A stretch of DNA of 64,000 nt from assembly GCF_040183065.1 (NCBI RefSeq), contig NC_091122.1, forward strand, positions 80,136,955 to 80,200,954, read 5' to 3'. Numbering within the stretch: the first letter of the stretch is position 1; every line of letters begins with the position of its first letter. Under the pieces are notes generated by a model, which made no database searches, was not told where the DNA came from, and saw only the letters and a program-made list of their open reading frames with translations. Both the position numbers and the translations under genes were made by a program. This DNA comes from Periplaneta americana (taxonomy: Eukaryota > Arthropoda > Insecta > Blattodea > Blattidae). Below are positions 1-12,161 of the stretch, piece by piece.

Positions 1-877
1 TAGTTCAAGAGACACTGAAGACGACGACAAATAGCGTCGAAACGGGCCGTCTGTCGAAGGTAAATACCTTTTTAACAATTTTAACACTTTTAACGTGTGA
101 CAGAGTAAATTTTATGTTTTTAACAAAGTGTTAACGAGAACTTTAATCAATAATTTTTAAGTTCACAGCTATAAGAAAATCTCGGTTGATCGAGTTTTAA
201 ACGACGCGCGCTCATGTGCCGCTAGAAAACCGTGAGAAAGATGCGAGATTGTTTGTGTGGAGGAAAGCAAATCCTTTCCTCCTTTCCTGCAGTTAACACA
301 CATAGACAACAGCGCACTAGCGGCCAGAGAAAGGAGCAGAGTTTTAAAGCACGTGAATGAACAGTTAGGGAGGAGATCCTCCTCTGAATCAGCGCATGGG
401 CGGGAAAAAGAAACCAACTGGTCTTGCAGCAAACGGCAAACTCGCTATCGCTGCCATCTGCCAGATGCTGCATTCAACCAGACTATATATAACACATCTA
501 GGAGGATGTACAATAAAAACAGTTTTAACGCAAAGCTATGAAAAACACCATACAAACTTTTTAAAAATCATAAATGAAAATATATTATTCATTGCATTTT
601 ATATATGGTTTGAAACTTTCGAGGATATCTGAAAGTTGAAGTTAGGTTTATATAAAACAAAGAGGAAGTAGTCCTACGTTAGTATCGGAGATCTTTTTGG
701 CCCCTGAAATTCACTTCCATTCATAGTCTACTACATAGATAGGACAGCAGCCAAGTTGTCAGTTTTGTACATATATATTTGAAATTGAAAGTACTCCAAA
801 CTACATTATTTTTAACACAAAAAATTAATTGGCCACCTCCAGCTTTGAGCAATAATGGTAGTATGACTTTACAAGAA
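1..877. other. AT-rich flank with no gene seen
   Basis: No coding domain, splice-supported exon or terminal repeat was recognised on either strand. The short open frames around 169-632 overlap each other on both strands and show no family motif. The first 60 bases are comparatively GC-rich and might be a retroelement 3' tail, but there is not enough sequence to decide. Confidence 0.5.
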
Positions 878-3800
878 GGGTCATTCCATATCAAATCAAC
901 AAGGCACTCAACCCGACCGACTCAGATTTCTTTCAAAATGTGAGGGTTTGTTTGACCTGCCGCGCTAACTAAAACTGCCGAGTTTCATATGTCCTGTGCT
1001 TTTCGTTTTCTGTCAGTGCCGTTTCAAACATGAAGAAAAATCACATTTTTGTAAGCACGCCGCTTCAATTAAAATTATATATCTCAACAACGTCTCCAGA
1101 TAAATTTACAAAAATTGGGTGATACATTCTTAATATGTGATAGTTTTTATTACTTATATTGCTTTCTGCATGTATTCAATTAACTAAAAAAACATGGTGA
1201 AACAATTTTCATATATTCATATTTAAAAATGCAGTGGTTCTATTTTAATGAAAAAAATATATAGTACGCCTCAATTAGTGATATAATGAACTGATAAGTT
1301 TCAACTTGAAATCTTCATAGGTTATAAAGATAAAAATTATTATGTCACAGCAAGCGTAAGCTAACCGTATAAGTCGCGATAATTATGTCCCACACGTTCG
1401 TTGTATTTAATTATATTTGATCATATTCTTGAATGTCACTATGTAATTTAACATGTAGTACATAATTCGAATTTTTTAAATTATTACCTGAAATAAATTA
1501 TTGTCACATGGATTTTGTTAAACCTGAAGTTCTGTAAGAAATGCTTACCTTTCATTGCTGAGATGAAATAGCCTGATCATCTTTCCAGACAGGATGCTGC
1601 GTTGTTTCAACTACATTTTAAAACTGCTTAGCAAGTATAATACCCATCCTAAACAGCAGGACTGTATGCAACTTGTGTTCCAGGCACTGCGGTGGATTTT
1701 GCAAATCGAAGAGCAAGCATTTTTTCCTCTTCAGTATAGACTTTTTTAGTCACATAAACGGTATTAATGTTTGGGAGATTATGCCTTGTCCAGTCGTACA
1801 ATTCCCTAGGTGTAGTTATTTGTTTATCGGATGGTCTCTGCAAACTAGCACAAGCCGCAAACCTTTTAAGTGTCCCACCTACAACGTCGCATGCTCTTTT
1901 GCCATGCGATATGCAAAAATAATGCAATTCTGTTGGAAATCCAAAATCTTCTTCATGTAATGTGAGGTTCAGGAAATTTTTTTTCTATTTTTATACTGAG
2001 CAGAGAATCCATCGGAGAAATACATAATTTTTGTGGTGAATTACAGATGTTTGTTTTAATGACTCCATTAGATATTTTTGAAACAGATGTACAGCTGTAG
2101 TGTAATATTTCGGGCAGTGTGAAATTATTACCAGATTTTTAATAGAGACTGTATCGGATGACGATTCGTTCTGATATATTACGAAAGTATGAATAGTTGT
2201 CTGCACATTAGTCCTGTGATATGACTGAATTTCATCTTGGATTACGAAATAATAGTTTTCAGCGAAGTCGCATAACACAACCAGCAGGCATGGCTGTAGA
2301 AATGATTTCATATCACGTAGAAACTTACTTTGTTCAGATGATATAAATGAGTGAGTCAGTAAATCACCAAGTTTCTCCAAGAGACAGTCGAAAAATTTGT
2401 CTGTGGGTTTCATTATAGTCTCAAGCATTGATCGGTCACTCGTCATCCACTGCTTGTAGGTCACTGATTCACTGCAGTTTTATACGAAACATTTCTCTAA
2501 ACCCTCTCTTATTTTGAATGGTTCAGGACATTCTGTACATTTCCTGAACAAGCAATTTATATGAGGAGGATTGCACACCATAGTAGCCAAGAAATGTTAA
2601 GTTTGGAAGTATAAAGAAAAATTTTCTTGAAATCCACGTAGACCTGAAACTTTAATAAATTGCTTCCGGCATAAGTTTTACATTCTGATAGGACACAAAC
2701 ACAGACAGTATAGTCCACTAACTCCAGCTAGGATACAATTTCTTGGTCAGGGTTAGAATTTTTAAACACTGCATGTAATTAATTTCTGCTCATGTGATTT
2801 ACTCCCTGATTCTTTAATCACCACAAATATTTCTTACCAGGCATCATTCTGCTTATCTCGTCAGAACAACAGAATTCTTTAACTTTACCGGCAACAGCCG
2901 CGAGCAAGGCTTTTCCAGGTTTCGGATTTGGTGAACACAAAATTCCCTTTCCCTTTGCCAGGATTTTGGCTTTCCGAATTATGTATTCGAAAGCTGAAAG
3001 AAACTCTTTTTTATATTATTTACGCTGCAGCTTTTAGATAGTAGTGTTAAAATGGTGATTTTCTCACTTTTACCTGAATTTTGAAAATTTTCCTGCAACT
3101 GAGACAAAATTTCAGAATCAGAAAGGTCCTGGTTCCTCGGCATCTTTATATCGAAGACGTTGTCTTTTACAATATTTTCAAATGCCTGTCTCTTATATTT
3201 CTCTTGTTGTAGCCTTTCTTCTTTAATAAGGAACAAACCTTGGTCAAAAAGACTTGTATTTAATGAACTTACATTTGCTGTAGAGTCGACATATTCTTCA
3301 TTACTAGAGTCATTATGAGGATTCTGCGTAATAGCATCATATTATATTTTTATTTCTTTGCGACACATAGCGCATACCTTTTGTTTCTGTCTTAAATCAG
3401 GAAATACATTAAGCATCCACGATATAACACTTCTTAAATTTTTCCTCTAATTACAGTGCCCTAATTTCTCGAAGGGATTGCAGCAACGACACTGCACTTG
3501 AAACAGATTGCACGTTTTGTATAAATTGAATGACGGCCTGACAGATCGATGACGCAGCTTATCAGACAAGTAGGAACTCGTGCACATGCAGTGTTGGTGT
3601 AAGACGGGGTTAAGTGCTACAAACCAATACATTGATATATTTTTTTACTAATATTCCTGAAACGTTTCCAAAATGAAACTTACACCAAGGGGAGAATACT
3701 CTTACCTCTATAACATACATTTTTCGCGAAGTAATTTACGTCCCGCATTTATAGATATTCAATGTTAAAATGTGTTTCACGTGACTATTCAATAAAGAAT

Positions 3801-4111
3801 TCATTACTTTGATGCAAACCTATTTTTATTGAAACGCATGATCCCTTAGCTTTAAAATAAGCCCAAGTTTAAGATTCTACCTCAATTAGAAGAGAAGTTA
3901 TGAATTATTTTTGTTGACATAGTATGCGACATTTTTACATTTTTTCTCGTATTGACAGAATTGCTGTATGGATATCGTGCATTATTGAGGGCTAAAATTT
4001 TACATAATTACTTAACTTAAGGTTCTTTACCATCCTATCAAATTTAATGAAAATCTGAGGTGGTCGGGTTGAAAAGTCCACTTTTTTGTGTTGATTTGAC
4101 ATGGAATACCC
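878..4111 (-). mobile_element. 3.2-kb TIR DNA transposon, family unassigned
   Basis: The left end begins GGGTCATTCCATATCAAATC at 878. The reverse complement of the right end (4040-4111) begins GGGTATTCCATGTCAAATC. Both continue with a variable gap and then CAACCCGACC...CTCAGATTT, so the imperfect inverted repeats are about 55-70 bp long. The interior codes on the minus strand for a decayed transposase-like protein. No clean target-site duplication is visible: the flanks are ACAAGAA on the left and GAACTGA on the right. The superfamily cannot be named from sequence alone. The conserved-looking termini plus a coding interior make a cut-and-paste transposon the best reading. Confidence 0.75.
1640..3236 (-). 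pseudogene. Degenerate transposase-like protein (DFAENY / SHGK-CD-GGT-KR type)
   Basis: Read on the minus strand across several frames, the pieces line up with one protein type. From the N-terminus they are: an ILTLLSKS block (about 3060), a RKAKIL..GKGILCSPNPKPGK block (about 2960-2890), DEISRMMPGKK (about 2860-2840), YQNVKLMP (about 2690), a Cys-rich CNPPHINCLFRKCTECP block (about 2570-2530), YKQWMTSDRSMLETI (about 2460-2420), CDFAENYYFVIQDEIQSYH (about 2280-2220), DGFSAQYKNRK (about 2013-1983) and SHGKRACDVVGGTLKR (about 1905-1860). The acidic residues in DFAEN and DG.SAQYKN look like an RNase-H-fold (DDE-type) catalytic core. I know this protein type as a widespread repeat-encoded family in insects and cnidarians, but I do not know an agreed name. 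It is broken by several frameshifts and stops. It lies wholly inside the inverted repeats at 878 and 4111. Confidence 0.7.
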
Positions 4112-5246
4112 GAGAACTGACATTCTTCAAAAGCATGTGATACTGAACTTGTAAAATATACATGTGGCAACACAGACCATGTGAGTGGGAGCAGTGTTCT
4201 CGCTTTCCTAACAGATTATTTCTCATTCCCACTTCCGTAAAACGGTTCTGGTTATATGTTAGTAGCTAGTGTCTACCAATACGTGTGATGCTGTAGTGTG
4301 CGCTAAAAATGCTGCGAGTTTGTGAATTTCCTTGTAATTGTTAATTTGTGCAATTATCCACCAATGAATGAAAGTGAAAACATATTTGGACAATTTAGGA
4401 AACTCAGTTTACAAGAACAGATTATTGCTATAAGAAAACGAGAAGGCTAATCCTAACACTACCTGGTGTTACATGTATGCATGTAGGCTAATTTGTAGCA
4501 CGATTCTCTCAAGAAGCTGTCATTTTGCGCTGTTAACTTCCTCCTCTTAAGAAATATGCAGGAGCCGCCACTGCAGTACGTAAATCACACAATTTAACAC
4601 TGTAATGATCTACAATTGACAGGTTATGACCATTTTCGACGTTTAACGTAAAATTAGGACGAAATAAACATATTCAAAGTTTCATTGTTATGCGTCAGAG
4701 CATTAAAGGAAAGAAAATACGTACGCAGAAATTTTTAGAAAACATGTTCATACATCCATAAATAAGCCTACACAATACACATTATAGAATGTATAATTTT
4801 ACGATAATTAGCATATTGTTAGGTTTCAGAGAATCGAAAATTATAATAACATGCATTACTCTTAGATCACAAGACATAAATATATGCAACTTGATTACAC
4901 AAATTCTTATTATAATCAAAGTCTTAAGTGAAATAAATATGTGATAATCAGTATAGGCCTAGACCTCTAGTTAAGTTTTAGGAATCGAAAATTATATTAC
5001 AGGGACTTCTAGACCATAGGACATAAGTAATGTGGCAAAATATAATGCGCAAAAGTAGCCAAATTACATTGAATTCATTCTTCAATTAATAAGGGAATGC
5101 TATCAATTATAAAAAGTACCGGTTCCTAATACATTGCAAATAATAGGTAACGTGAAGACCTTAAAACTAAGCATAATCACTTTATGCAAAATAAAAATAA
5201 AGACATAATTTTTATGAAAGGATTTTTTTTACATACTGTATTGCTA
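4112..5246. other. No gene seen
   Basis: AT-rich sequence with many stops in all frames. A short open frame at about 4363-4450 encodes no motif I recognise. No inverted ends or tRNA-like promoter boxes were found. Confidence 0.5.
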
Positions 5247-6268
5247 TCTATACTAATAATAAATCTGTAAGCGAAATTTTTCTGGTAATTTTCGATTTTG
5301 CAGAAATAATTGGAGTTAACATGTATAATTAATCATCCTGAAACCGAAAATCGCTTTTTTGAAATTTTTGTTTGTATGTCTGTCTGTCTGTCTGTCTGTC
5401 TGGATGTTTGTTACCTTTTCACGCGATAATGGCTGAACGGATTTCGATGAAAATTGGAACATAAATTAAGTTCGTTGTAACTTAGATTTTAGGCTATATG
5501 GCATTCAAAATACTTTATTTAAAGGGGGGGTTATAAGGGGGCCTGAATTAAATAAACCGAAAATATCTCGCTTATTATTGATTTTTGTGAAAAATATTAC
5601 ATACCAAAAGTTTCTTTAAAAATGATTTTCGATAAGTTTTATCCCAGACAAAATTTTGATAGGACTGATATTTAAGGATATACAAGAGTTTTAAAATAAC
5701 AATACAACACATTTCCACCGCCGCTTCAGATTATAGTGTCGTTGAATAATTTCAAGGGAAAAATTGTTCCGGGATCGATACCCGGCCCCGGAACAATTTT
5801 TCCCTTGAAATTATTCAAATCTGCTTTACAGGAAGCTTTACCTGAAAGACTAGATTTGCATAGTGTCGTTGTTCAAAAACGGCCCACACATTCTAAACAC
5901 GCGACATGACCACAGATGTTAAGGCGTGAATAAAATGAACTTAACAAAAAAAGATGCACAGTAAGGTTAACATAAAAATGATCTTCTTACACAACTCTAT
6001 TACCTAATTTGGAGTGATTTATTAAAGGATGCATTCAAGACTAATTTAGAGAAATGTTAAACTAATTATCTTTGCACCAAATGAGTGGTCTCTGAACCAA
6101 AATGATACCATTTTAATTATTTAAATAGAATTTAAATTAAGTAGCATATTGAACGATTTATTCTTCTATCAAACACGAATGTTCCCTGGACCCAATGTTC
6201 TATTTTAATTATATAATTACTTAATATTTATTTCTAATAAGTGCAGCGGAGCGCACGGGTACAGCTAG
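5247..6268 (+). mobile_element. Non-autonomous Helitron (1.0 kb)
   Basis: The 5' end starts TCTATACTAATAATAAATCT directly after an A at 5246. The 3' end is GTGCAGCGGAGCGCAC (6241-6256, stem GTGC/GCAC) followed 8 bases later by CTAG at 6265-6268 and then T. Insertion between A and T, 5'-TC, a subterminal hairpin and 3'-CTAG are the Helitron hallmarks. No Rep or helicase coding is present, so it would depend on an enzyme made elsewhere. The interior holds a TCTG repeat near 5380-5402 and a palindromic SINE piece. Its first about 400 bases match the 5' end of the larger Helitron at 33624-37985 closely, including the GGGG-rich stretch near 5524. Confidence 0.8.
5742..5818. repeat. Perfect 32-bp inverted repeat made from a SINE piece
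   Basis: Arms 5742-5773 and 5787-5818 are exact reverse complements separated by 13 bases. The arm contains AATTTCAAGGGAAAAATT, and the following AAATCTGCTTTACAGGAAGC matches, in reverse, the SINE at 38985-39580 (around 39140-39175). A predicted cruciform or hairpin lies inside the Helitron body. Confidence 0.85.
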
Positions 6269-6461
6269 TTTTAAATAAATAAAATAGATATATTATCATT
6301 GCTTGCAGAGTGATGGTACATAATTTTTATGCATGTATGTAATATCAATAAGATGGCATTCCTTGCTTTTTTAATCATATATATCCGGCAAAATATAAAA
6401 GGGTTATTTATAGGTGAATCCTGAATCATAAGTTTACAAAGAAGGCTTAGCTATTATAGCC

Positions 6462-6635
6462 ATTTATTTATTTATTAATTTATTTATTTGTTCATTTATT
6501 TATTGATTTACTTATTTACTTACTTACTTATTTACGTACTTACGTACTTCTTTACTTGTTTGTTTGTTTGTTTATTTATTTATTTATTGGTTTATTTGTT
6601 TATTTATTTATTTATGTATGTATGTATTAATTAAT

Positions 6636-6666
<31 letters not shown>

Positions 6667-6687
6667 TTATCTGTATATTTATTTATC
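6462..6687. repeat. (TTTA)n low-complexity tract
   Basis: Long run of TTTA/TTTG/TTAC tetranucleotides with mutations. The open frame through it is rich in Phe, Ile, Leu and Tyr and is an artefact of the repeat. Confidence 0.9.
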
Positions 6688-6943
6688 CATATGTGGATTT
6701 TTTTATGAAAGTTTATTATCTTGCAGATAAATTAATTTACATAATAAAAACAAAAAGTTGCATTTCCACTAATTGTGTTTAACATCTGATGTGTAACTCT
6801 AAATAATTCAGTCAATGGGATTTCTCTGCAGTCTGATATAGACCTACCTGTACTAACAATTAAGTTTTCTTTATTGTCGTAAACTACTGATTGATTTTTA
6901 GTAATATTGATATTGTGACAACAGAGATAATATTATATCGTAC

Positions 6944-7333
6944 CTTTTGCAAATGGCTTGGAAGGTTAAACAGAGATGGTACATCATCTTTCAAAATTCT
7001 ATTGCCATTACTTTCCCAAAACTCTGTATCTTTAAAATGAGACGAAAATAATTTTACATAATGTGAAGGCACAAATTTGTCTCTTATTATATCAATAAGC
7101 CACTTAGAATGCAGCTCGGACTTCTTCAAAGGGAACCTGTAAAGACAGATTGTTGTCTAATTATAAAGCTTTTCAACTATGGTATCTAAGATATACATAT
7201 GTTACAGTTTCAATGTAGTCTCCAGAATTCGAATTTATTATTTTCAAGAGTGTGTACTTACTTGTGAAAATAAATTCCTGACCCCTCTAAGCCACGTGTT
7301 ATTGCACTTATACGCCGCACAGGAAATCACCAT
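6944..7333 (-). pseudogene. Two-exon THAP zinc-finger domain, frameshifted
   Basis: Exon 1 (7262-7333) starts at an ATG and encodes MVISCAAYKCNNTW..., the C-x4-C start of a THAP domain, ending in ...SGIYFH. A GTAAGT donor follows. The intron is 7137-7261, with acceptor TTTACAG. Exon 2 (6944-7136) encodes FPLKKSELHSKW...PSHYVKLFSSHF...DDVPSLFNLPSHLQ and ends at a GTACGA donor. THAP domains bind DNA and occur in transposases and host regulators. Two faults are visible: a run of four G's (minus strand) in exon 1 puts the C-x4-C part out of frame with FHKFP, and the third zinc ligand (expected Cys in LCS.HF) is Phe. No downstream exon was recognised, so whether this was a host gene or a transposon ORF is unresolved. 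Confidence 0.65.
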
Positions 7334-8289
7334 TTTACACTATTTACAAAGCGTATCACTTCATATAAACTATAATAATATTTACAAAACAAAAATTCAT
7401 ACTATTATCACATCAATTTACATTAATTTCACAGTGTTCACTAAAAACACCCGAGACAAAACAAAGTACGAGCATGACACTATCGTGTTTACCGCTCTGT
7501 TTCTACCAGTAACATGGCGGCGTAAATATGCGCAGACTATTTTCAATTTTGGACAAAACACCAGTGCTCTGTGTGAGTCTAGTATACTATATAAAGTCTT
7601 TGGTATGTGTTCAGGTTTTTGCCCAGCGACAGTCCTGATATAGTAATTTATTTTAAGACTGGTTACTTACTAATCTTTAAAGTACCAATCATGATTACAT
7701 CGTGATTATATAATTTTGCTGTAAGTGCCGTGTAAAAGGTGATAATCAGACTTCGGCCTAGGGACACAGAGTAACCAGTATGAGGTTTAGAGTACACGGA
7801 GTATAAATGACGTATGACCCGTGTGCAGTCACCCGACTGCAACAGCACAGGTAGGTCCGTAATGTGCATTACCGTTGTGTGTAGGCCTATTGCTGCTTTG
7901 CTGCGGTACGTGTAACAGGCTACGGCGTAGGGACACCTGATTGAAGGTTACAATCTCGTTAATACTTTAATAGTAGACATTTATTGTCTACAATAGGAAT
8001 GTACTGTATATACTGCATCTATACAGGGTGAAATATATTTTGTGCCGTACTGTGACGGACTGTTTACATGTTGAGACACAAAGTAACGGCGCTCTTCATC
8101 TCGCACTCCACTCGACCAACAGAACACTATCGCGTTCTGAACTTCATGCGTTTTTGTGCCCAGGACCGAAGCCTGGTGATAATGTTTTCTGAGAAAAAAA
8201 ATGCCTCTATGAACATTGGTTGTCGTTTTATAACTCATTTGAACAATTGATGCATTTTTGTGTCAATTTACTTGACATATTTTTACATA
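7334..8289. other. No gene seen
   Basis: Short open frames on both strands (7179-7643 plus; 7663-7869 and 7981-8238 minus) have no recognisable motif or splice support. TACAGGGTGAAAT at 8010-8025 resembles the start of a TA-flanked MITE, but no matching end was found. Confidence 0.45.
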
Positions 8290-8510
8290 ATACTATGCCA
8301 AGGAGGTCGGCACTAAGAGGGGTAATAACCCGGTACAGTCGCAGTCACACTCGTATCCATACAAATTCCCAGACTCTTGACACCCAGGGAACTTTTCTTC
8401 TTCAAGGAAAAATCCTCGAGAACCGTGTCCAGGAATCAAACACGGGACCTTCAGGTCTGGAAGCCAGCAAGGAATAAATTGATTCACCAACTGATAACAC
8501 AAACGGCTCA
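8290..8510 (-). mobile_element. tRNA-derived SINE fragment
   Basis: On the minus strand, ATCAGTTGGTGAATCA (near 8490) resembles a degenerate A box and GTGTTTGATTCCTGG (near 8430) a B box, in the order and spacing of a tRNA-type RNA polymerase III promoter. The sequence then runs on beyond any tRNA length. It cannot fold as an intact tRNA. Confidence 0.5.
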
Positions 8511-8646
8511 ATCTTAATTGAAAAGGAGTTGGCAGTTATACCAATAAAATTAATTACAAATGATAAAAATGCGTTAGGCCTGTTACTAGTATTACGAACA
8601 CAATTAGAGTAATCTTGTTGATCGAAACGCGGTGGATGAGGATTTA

Positions 8647-8889
8647 TTATTCAATATAACATTCCTTTCTATGTCTTTGGGCTCGTTTTCGGCCCATGTT
8701 CTCTCCAACTTGCTTCGCTCTGTCTAATGTTCTCCAGTTCTTCAAACGAAGGAGATAACCTGCATCCTTCTTTATACTATCTTCCCATTTGTTCCATGGT
8801 CTCCCTACCCACCGTCTTTCTCCCAAATGTTCTCCTAATATGTTCTTTGGAATGCGATGGTCTTCCATTTCGACCACATGATGGCTCAA
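8647..8889 (-). pseudogene. C-terminal tail of a LINE polyprotein
   Basis: The frame encodes VEMEDHRIPKNILGE...GRPWNKWEDSIKKDA...NWRTLDRAKQV, matching the pattern at the C-terminus of several insect LINE ORF2 proteins (a ..GRP..RWED.I..D... signature followed by ..NW...A..R..W). Only about 80 residues remain, so this is a 5'-truncated insertion. It is a different family from the LINE with WEDNIKMDLREVG further right. Confidence 0.6.
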
Positions 8890-10218
8890 TTGCTCAGTTA
8901 CATCTTTTTGTTTTTATATAAGTGGAGAGAGTTATATTGTTGCACAATTAAAAAATATATATTTTTTATTTTATTCTCCAATTTCTTTGTGCATTAGTAA
9001 GACCAAAAATCTGTCGGAGGTTCTTACGCTAGAATAAATCAATCTTATCCAAGATTCCATGCTTGAAGTCCATGCATTATAGTATTACGAATTTTTAATA
9101 CAACCAAAAGAATGAATTAGGTCACGAATTAGTACAGTTATTTACAAAGTGAATACTGTCTTTAAGCCTGAAATGGCTCCAGTTTCATTAGTTCGAGAAT
9201 TTGGTTAACAAAATAATTCTTCTTTAGATAACCGTGAAATTGATTCAGCGTCGTTCAATATTCTAATAAAATTTTAAATATAATATCACTGCGTTTTCAC
9301 CATGTGGAAATCAGAGTTCCAATCCCAAAGCATTCTGTCACAGCGGAATGGTAGTTATAAAATTTGAGGCGCTGAATTTTATTATTGTTTTTCTAACTAT
9401 ATAAGACCCAGCCAAAAAAAGATCAGTAATATCTCCCGAGGGTAATAGGAATATCAGACCCCCAATTCGAAGTGTAATAGGAGCCCTTCACTTTTAAATT
9501 AAAATGTGAAATATGTTATAAATGTATCACACTCATATAAGACTGATCTCGAATAAAGGCATGGAATATGGAATGGAAAATTATGTTACTCGATGTATGA
9601 GTTAACAAACATCTTACGTAAATGTTTGTATAACGGAGACCATTGACCGAGACTATAATGAATTAATGATAAATGTACCGCATTAACATGCTTCAGGGTC
9701 ATTCCATATAAAATTTTAAGTTTTTTAACGTCGAGTTCTGGATTTTTCCAATATTCTAGTAAACGAATATCATAATAATAAATAGTTAAATGGCCTAATA
9801 TGAATCTCATATCATCAAAGGTTGAAAGGTAATGAAGGGTGAAATATTCGGGGAGTTGATATGTAGACTATTGTTAAAAATAATATCAACGTAAAAATTG
9901 TCCCAATACAATGGTCACTATATATATTTACACTTACGTTTGAGTTATTATCTATTTTTACTTCGAGTATGTATTAAAACTTACAGTAAAAGAAATAAAT
10001 GTTAATATTTTCAAATCGAGTATTTTTTTATTCTATGTTATATTTTTGACGGTGAGACAAACAATTTTATTATCGATTTAAAAAAAAATTATGATATCAC
10101 TTCTAAAACTTTGGGAAATATTAAATAAAGTAGAATTGGAAATCTTGCTGTTAAGGTTCATAGTCGCATGCAATGTATTACGTCACGCGCTCATATCAGA
10201 GATCCACACGCGTGCTTA
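8890..10218. other. No gene seen
   Basis: AT-rich, with no domain recognised. GGGTCATTCCATATAAAAT near 9696 matches the tip of the element at 878, but no partner end was found, so a solo end is the most that can be said. Confidence 0.45.
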
Positions 10219-10954
10219 GGCTCGGCGCACACAGGAAGAGACCGACTCAAGGATTAAGTTAGGTAGGTAGGCAGGCGCATAGGAAGAGACGCTTGTCTCA
10301 GGCTCTCAGAGACTGTCTGAGGGAAAATAATGAAGGTGCCTGGAATTATGTCTCGTCTCGAGGAAACTGGAGACAGTCCAGTGTCTGCATGCGCGTATTT
10401 CAGACAAGACATGCAATATACTGTACAATTATCTGAGTTTAAATTAAAAGAACATGCTAAAAGAGATACTATTGACTGGCTATGGGAAGAAATATCTCAG
10501 GAAATGAATGCTTCAGGTATACAGTAACATTATTATTGCTACTATTATAGTATTATTATTATATTTTTAAAATTAACAATTAAAAGACTGTCTAAACACA
10601 AATAACATAAACAATTAATGGCATAGAATGACAAAATATAAATGTATCGTGTTTAATAGTATACGTAATTATACTCATTCCAAAAGAGCTATTCTATTTT
10701 TCCAATTTTTGCTGTTGAAATGAATACTGCATGTTCGCGATATTATGGCGAACTTATCGCTACATAAGTTCTGCAATAAAAACCAATAAATATAAATCCT
10801 TCAAGAACCACCGAGATCATGACATAAATTTCAAGTTTATATTTGGGAGTTAAGGAAGTCCGCATACTTGTTACGAACAGTGCATGTCATATTAGAACCT
10901 CGCTGCAGATTCGAAACAACTCCTTCTTCAAGATCTTCCTGTGTGCGGCCAGCC
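10219..10954 (+). mobile_element. PIF/Harbinger-like non-autonomous element
   Basis: The left end is GGCTCGGCGCACACAGGAAG and the right end in reverse complement is GGCTGGCCGCACACAGGAAG, each bordered by TTA (10216-10218 and 10955-10957). A 3-bp TTA duplication with GC-rich G-starting ends is typical of PIF/Harbinger. At 736 bp it lacks the DDE nuclease and keeps only a short plus-strand frame resembling the accessory DNA-binding protein of that superfamily. Confidence 0.75.
10330..10527 (+). pseudogene. Remnant MADF/Myb-like DNA-binding protein of the Harbinger element
   Basis: A 65-residue frame opens with MKVPGIMSRLEETG and ends ...KRDTIDWLWEEISQEMNASG. The closing ..LWEEISQEMNAS part has the W..I...... 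pattern of MADF/SANT-type helices, which are encoded by the second ORF of Harbinger transposons. The family assignment rests on this short match and on position inside TTA-flanked ends. The N-terminal half is not recognisable. A stop follows at once, so the product would be truncated. Confidence 0.4.
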
Positions 10955-10957
10955 TTA

Positions 10958-11927
10958 GCGATCGATATGACTTCCAGATGTTACGACATCCCCTCTAATA
11001 GCTTTCACGTGGGGATTTGTTTTCTTGGACTGTGTTGATCTCAGCGCAACTTTTCCCCTTCAGTTTAGAGGGTGATTTTGTTCTGTTCTGTCATTGTAAG
11101 TTGTAAGTGTTCAGTATGCCTAAATTAAAGACGAAAAGTTGGAGTCATCTGTGGTGTTGTAGAAGTAGTTACAAATCTAAATCCTCAAAGATTATCCGGC
11201 CTCAAGACTGTTCCCGGAACAAGAAGTGTTCACTGTGTGGTTCCAGTTAATGGAAAGTTAGCAATAAAACCCTATTCTGCTTCATCAGAAGTACCGAAAC
11301 TAGTTGAAATCAGACATGTGACGCTCAAAGGTCGTCAACGCGGAGACGTTTCTCGCAGTGGCCAGCAGCAGTGATGGCGCATGGCGCAGCGGCATAGATC
11401 ACCCTTTACGCGGTGAGTTATTTTAATTTATAACTACCTTACGTTTGAAGACCCCATTATGAAAATTTGACAGCCTAATGAAAATGCTCTGCAAATTATC
11501 ATATATTTTTTATGTGAATTGAAGTATTCGATTTAATGTAATGGCGTTTTCTAAAATGTATTTTTAAATTTCTTTAAACACAAATTTCAGAACTGCACTG
11601 AATTATAGTATCTTAATAACCTCTTTTTTATGCTATCTAAAGATATCTTTAAATTTTTTTTTTGTAATTATTCTTATGGTCAGAAAACACATTGAAAATA
11701 TGCCTATGTGTTCAAATCCAATTATTTTAACTGTCCATAACATTTCAACGATAGGTGCCGCAAACATAATTTTGTACATGATTAATATATAACATAAAGA
11801 GTTGAATGTGCAATTTTTAACAAATTTGGAGATATCAATGTTTTGCGTCATACTGTTTTGCATGGAATTGCCCTTCAATAAATAGTTAGTAAACATTAAT
11901 TTTAACCTTTTGACCTGTCAAATAATG
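10958..11927. other. No gene seen
   Basis: No conserved domain. A short frame starting MPKLKTKSWSHLW near 11116 shows no family features. Confidence 0.45.
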
Positions 11928-12161
11928 GTCTCAGACTGTGCCGAATTCAGGCCTAAGGTGGCAATTTTCAAGGAGCGCCTTTTTTTCTCTCTTGCTCTTC
12001 CTTTTCTTCTTTCCTTTTTTCATTTTCATTTTACAGTGAAATTTGTTTTAAAACACTTGTTGGTAAATGTTTTCTGAAGTTTATTTTGAACTCCTTGTGA
12101 AAGTTATCATAGGACTGAGAACGCAAATTTTAAATATCAAGACCAAGCTCATTGAAAGTTT

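Noticed and set aside
1..60. Penelope-like or other retroelement 3' tail
   Set aside because: The composition is suggestive, but the window edge leaves too little sequence to confirm.
5378..5402. (TCTG)n as a regulatory site
   Set aside because: A related shorter TCTG-type repeat is at the same place in the other Helitron copy, so it is part of the element.
8008..8030. MITE start (TACAGGGTG)
   Set aside because: No matching inverted end was found within several kilobases.
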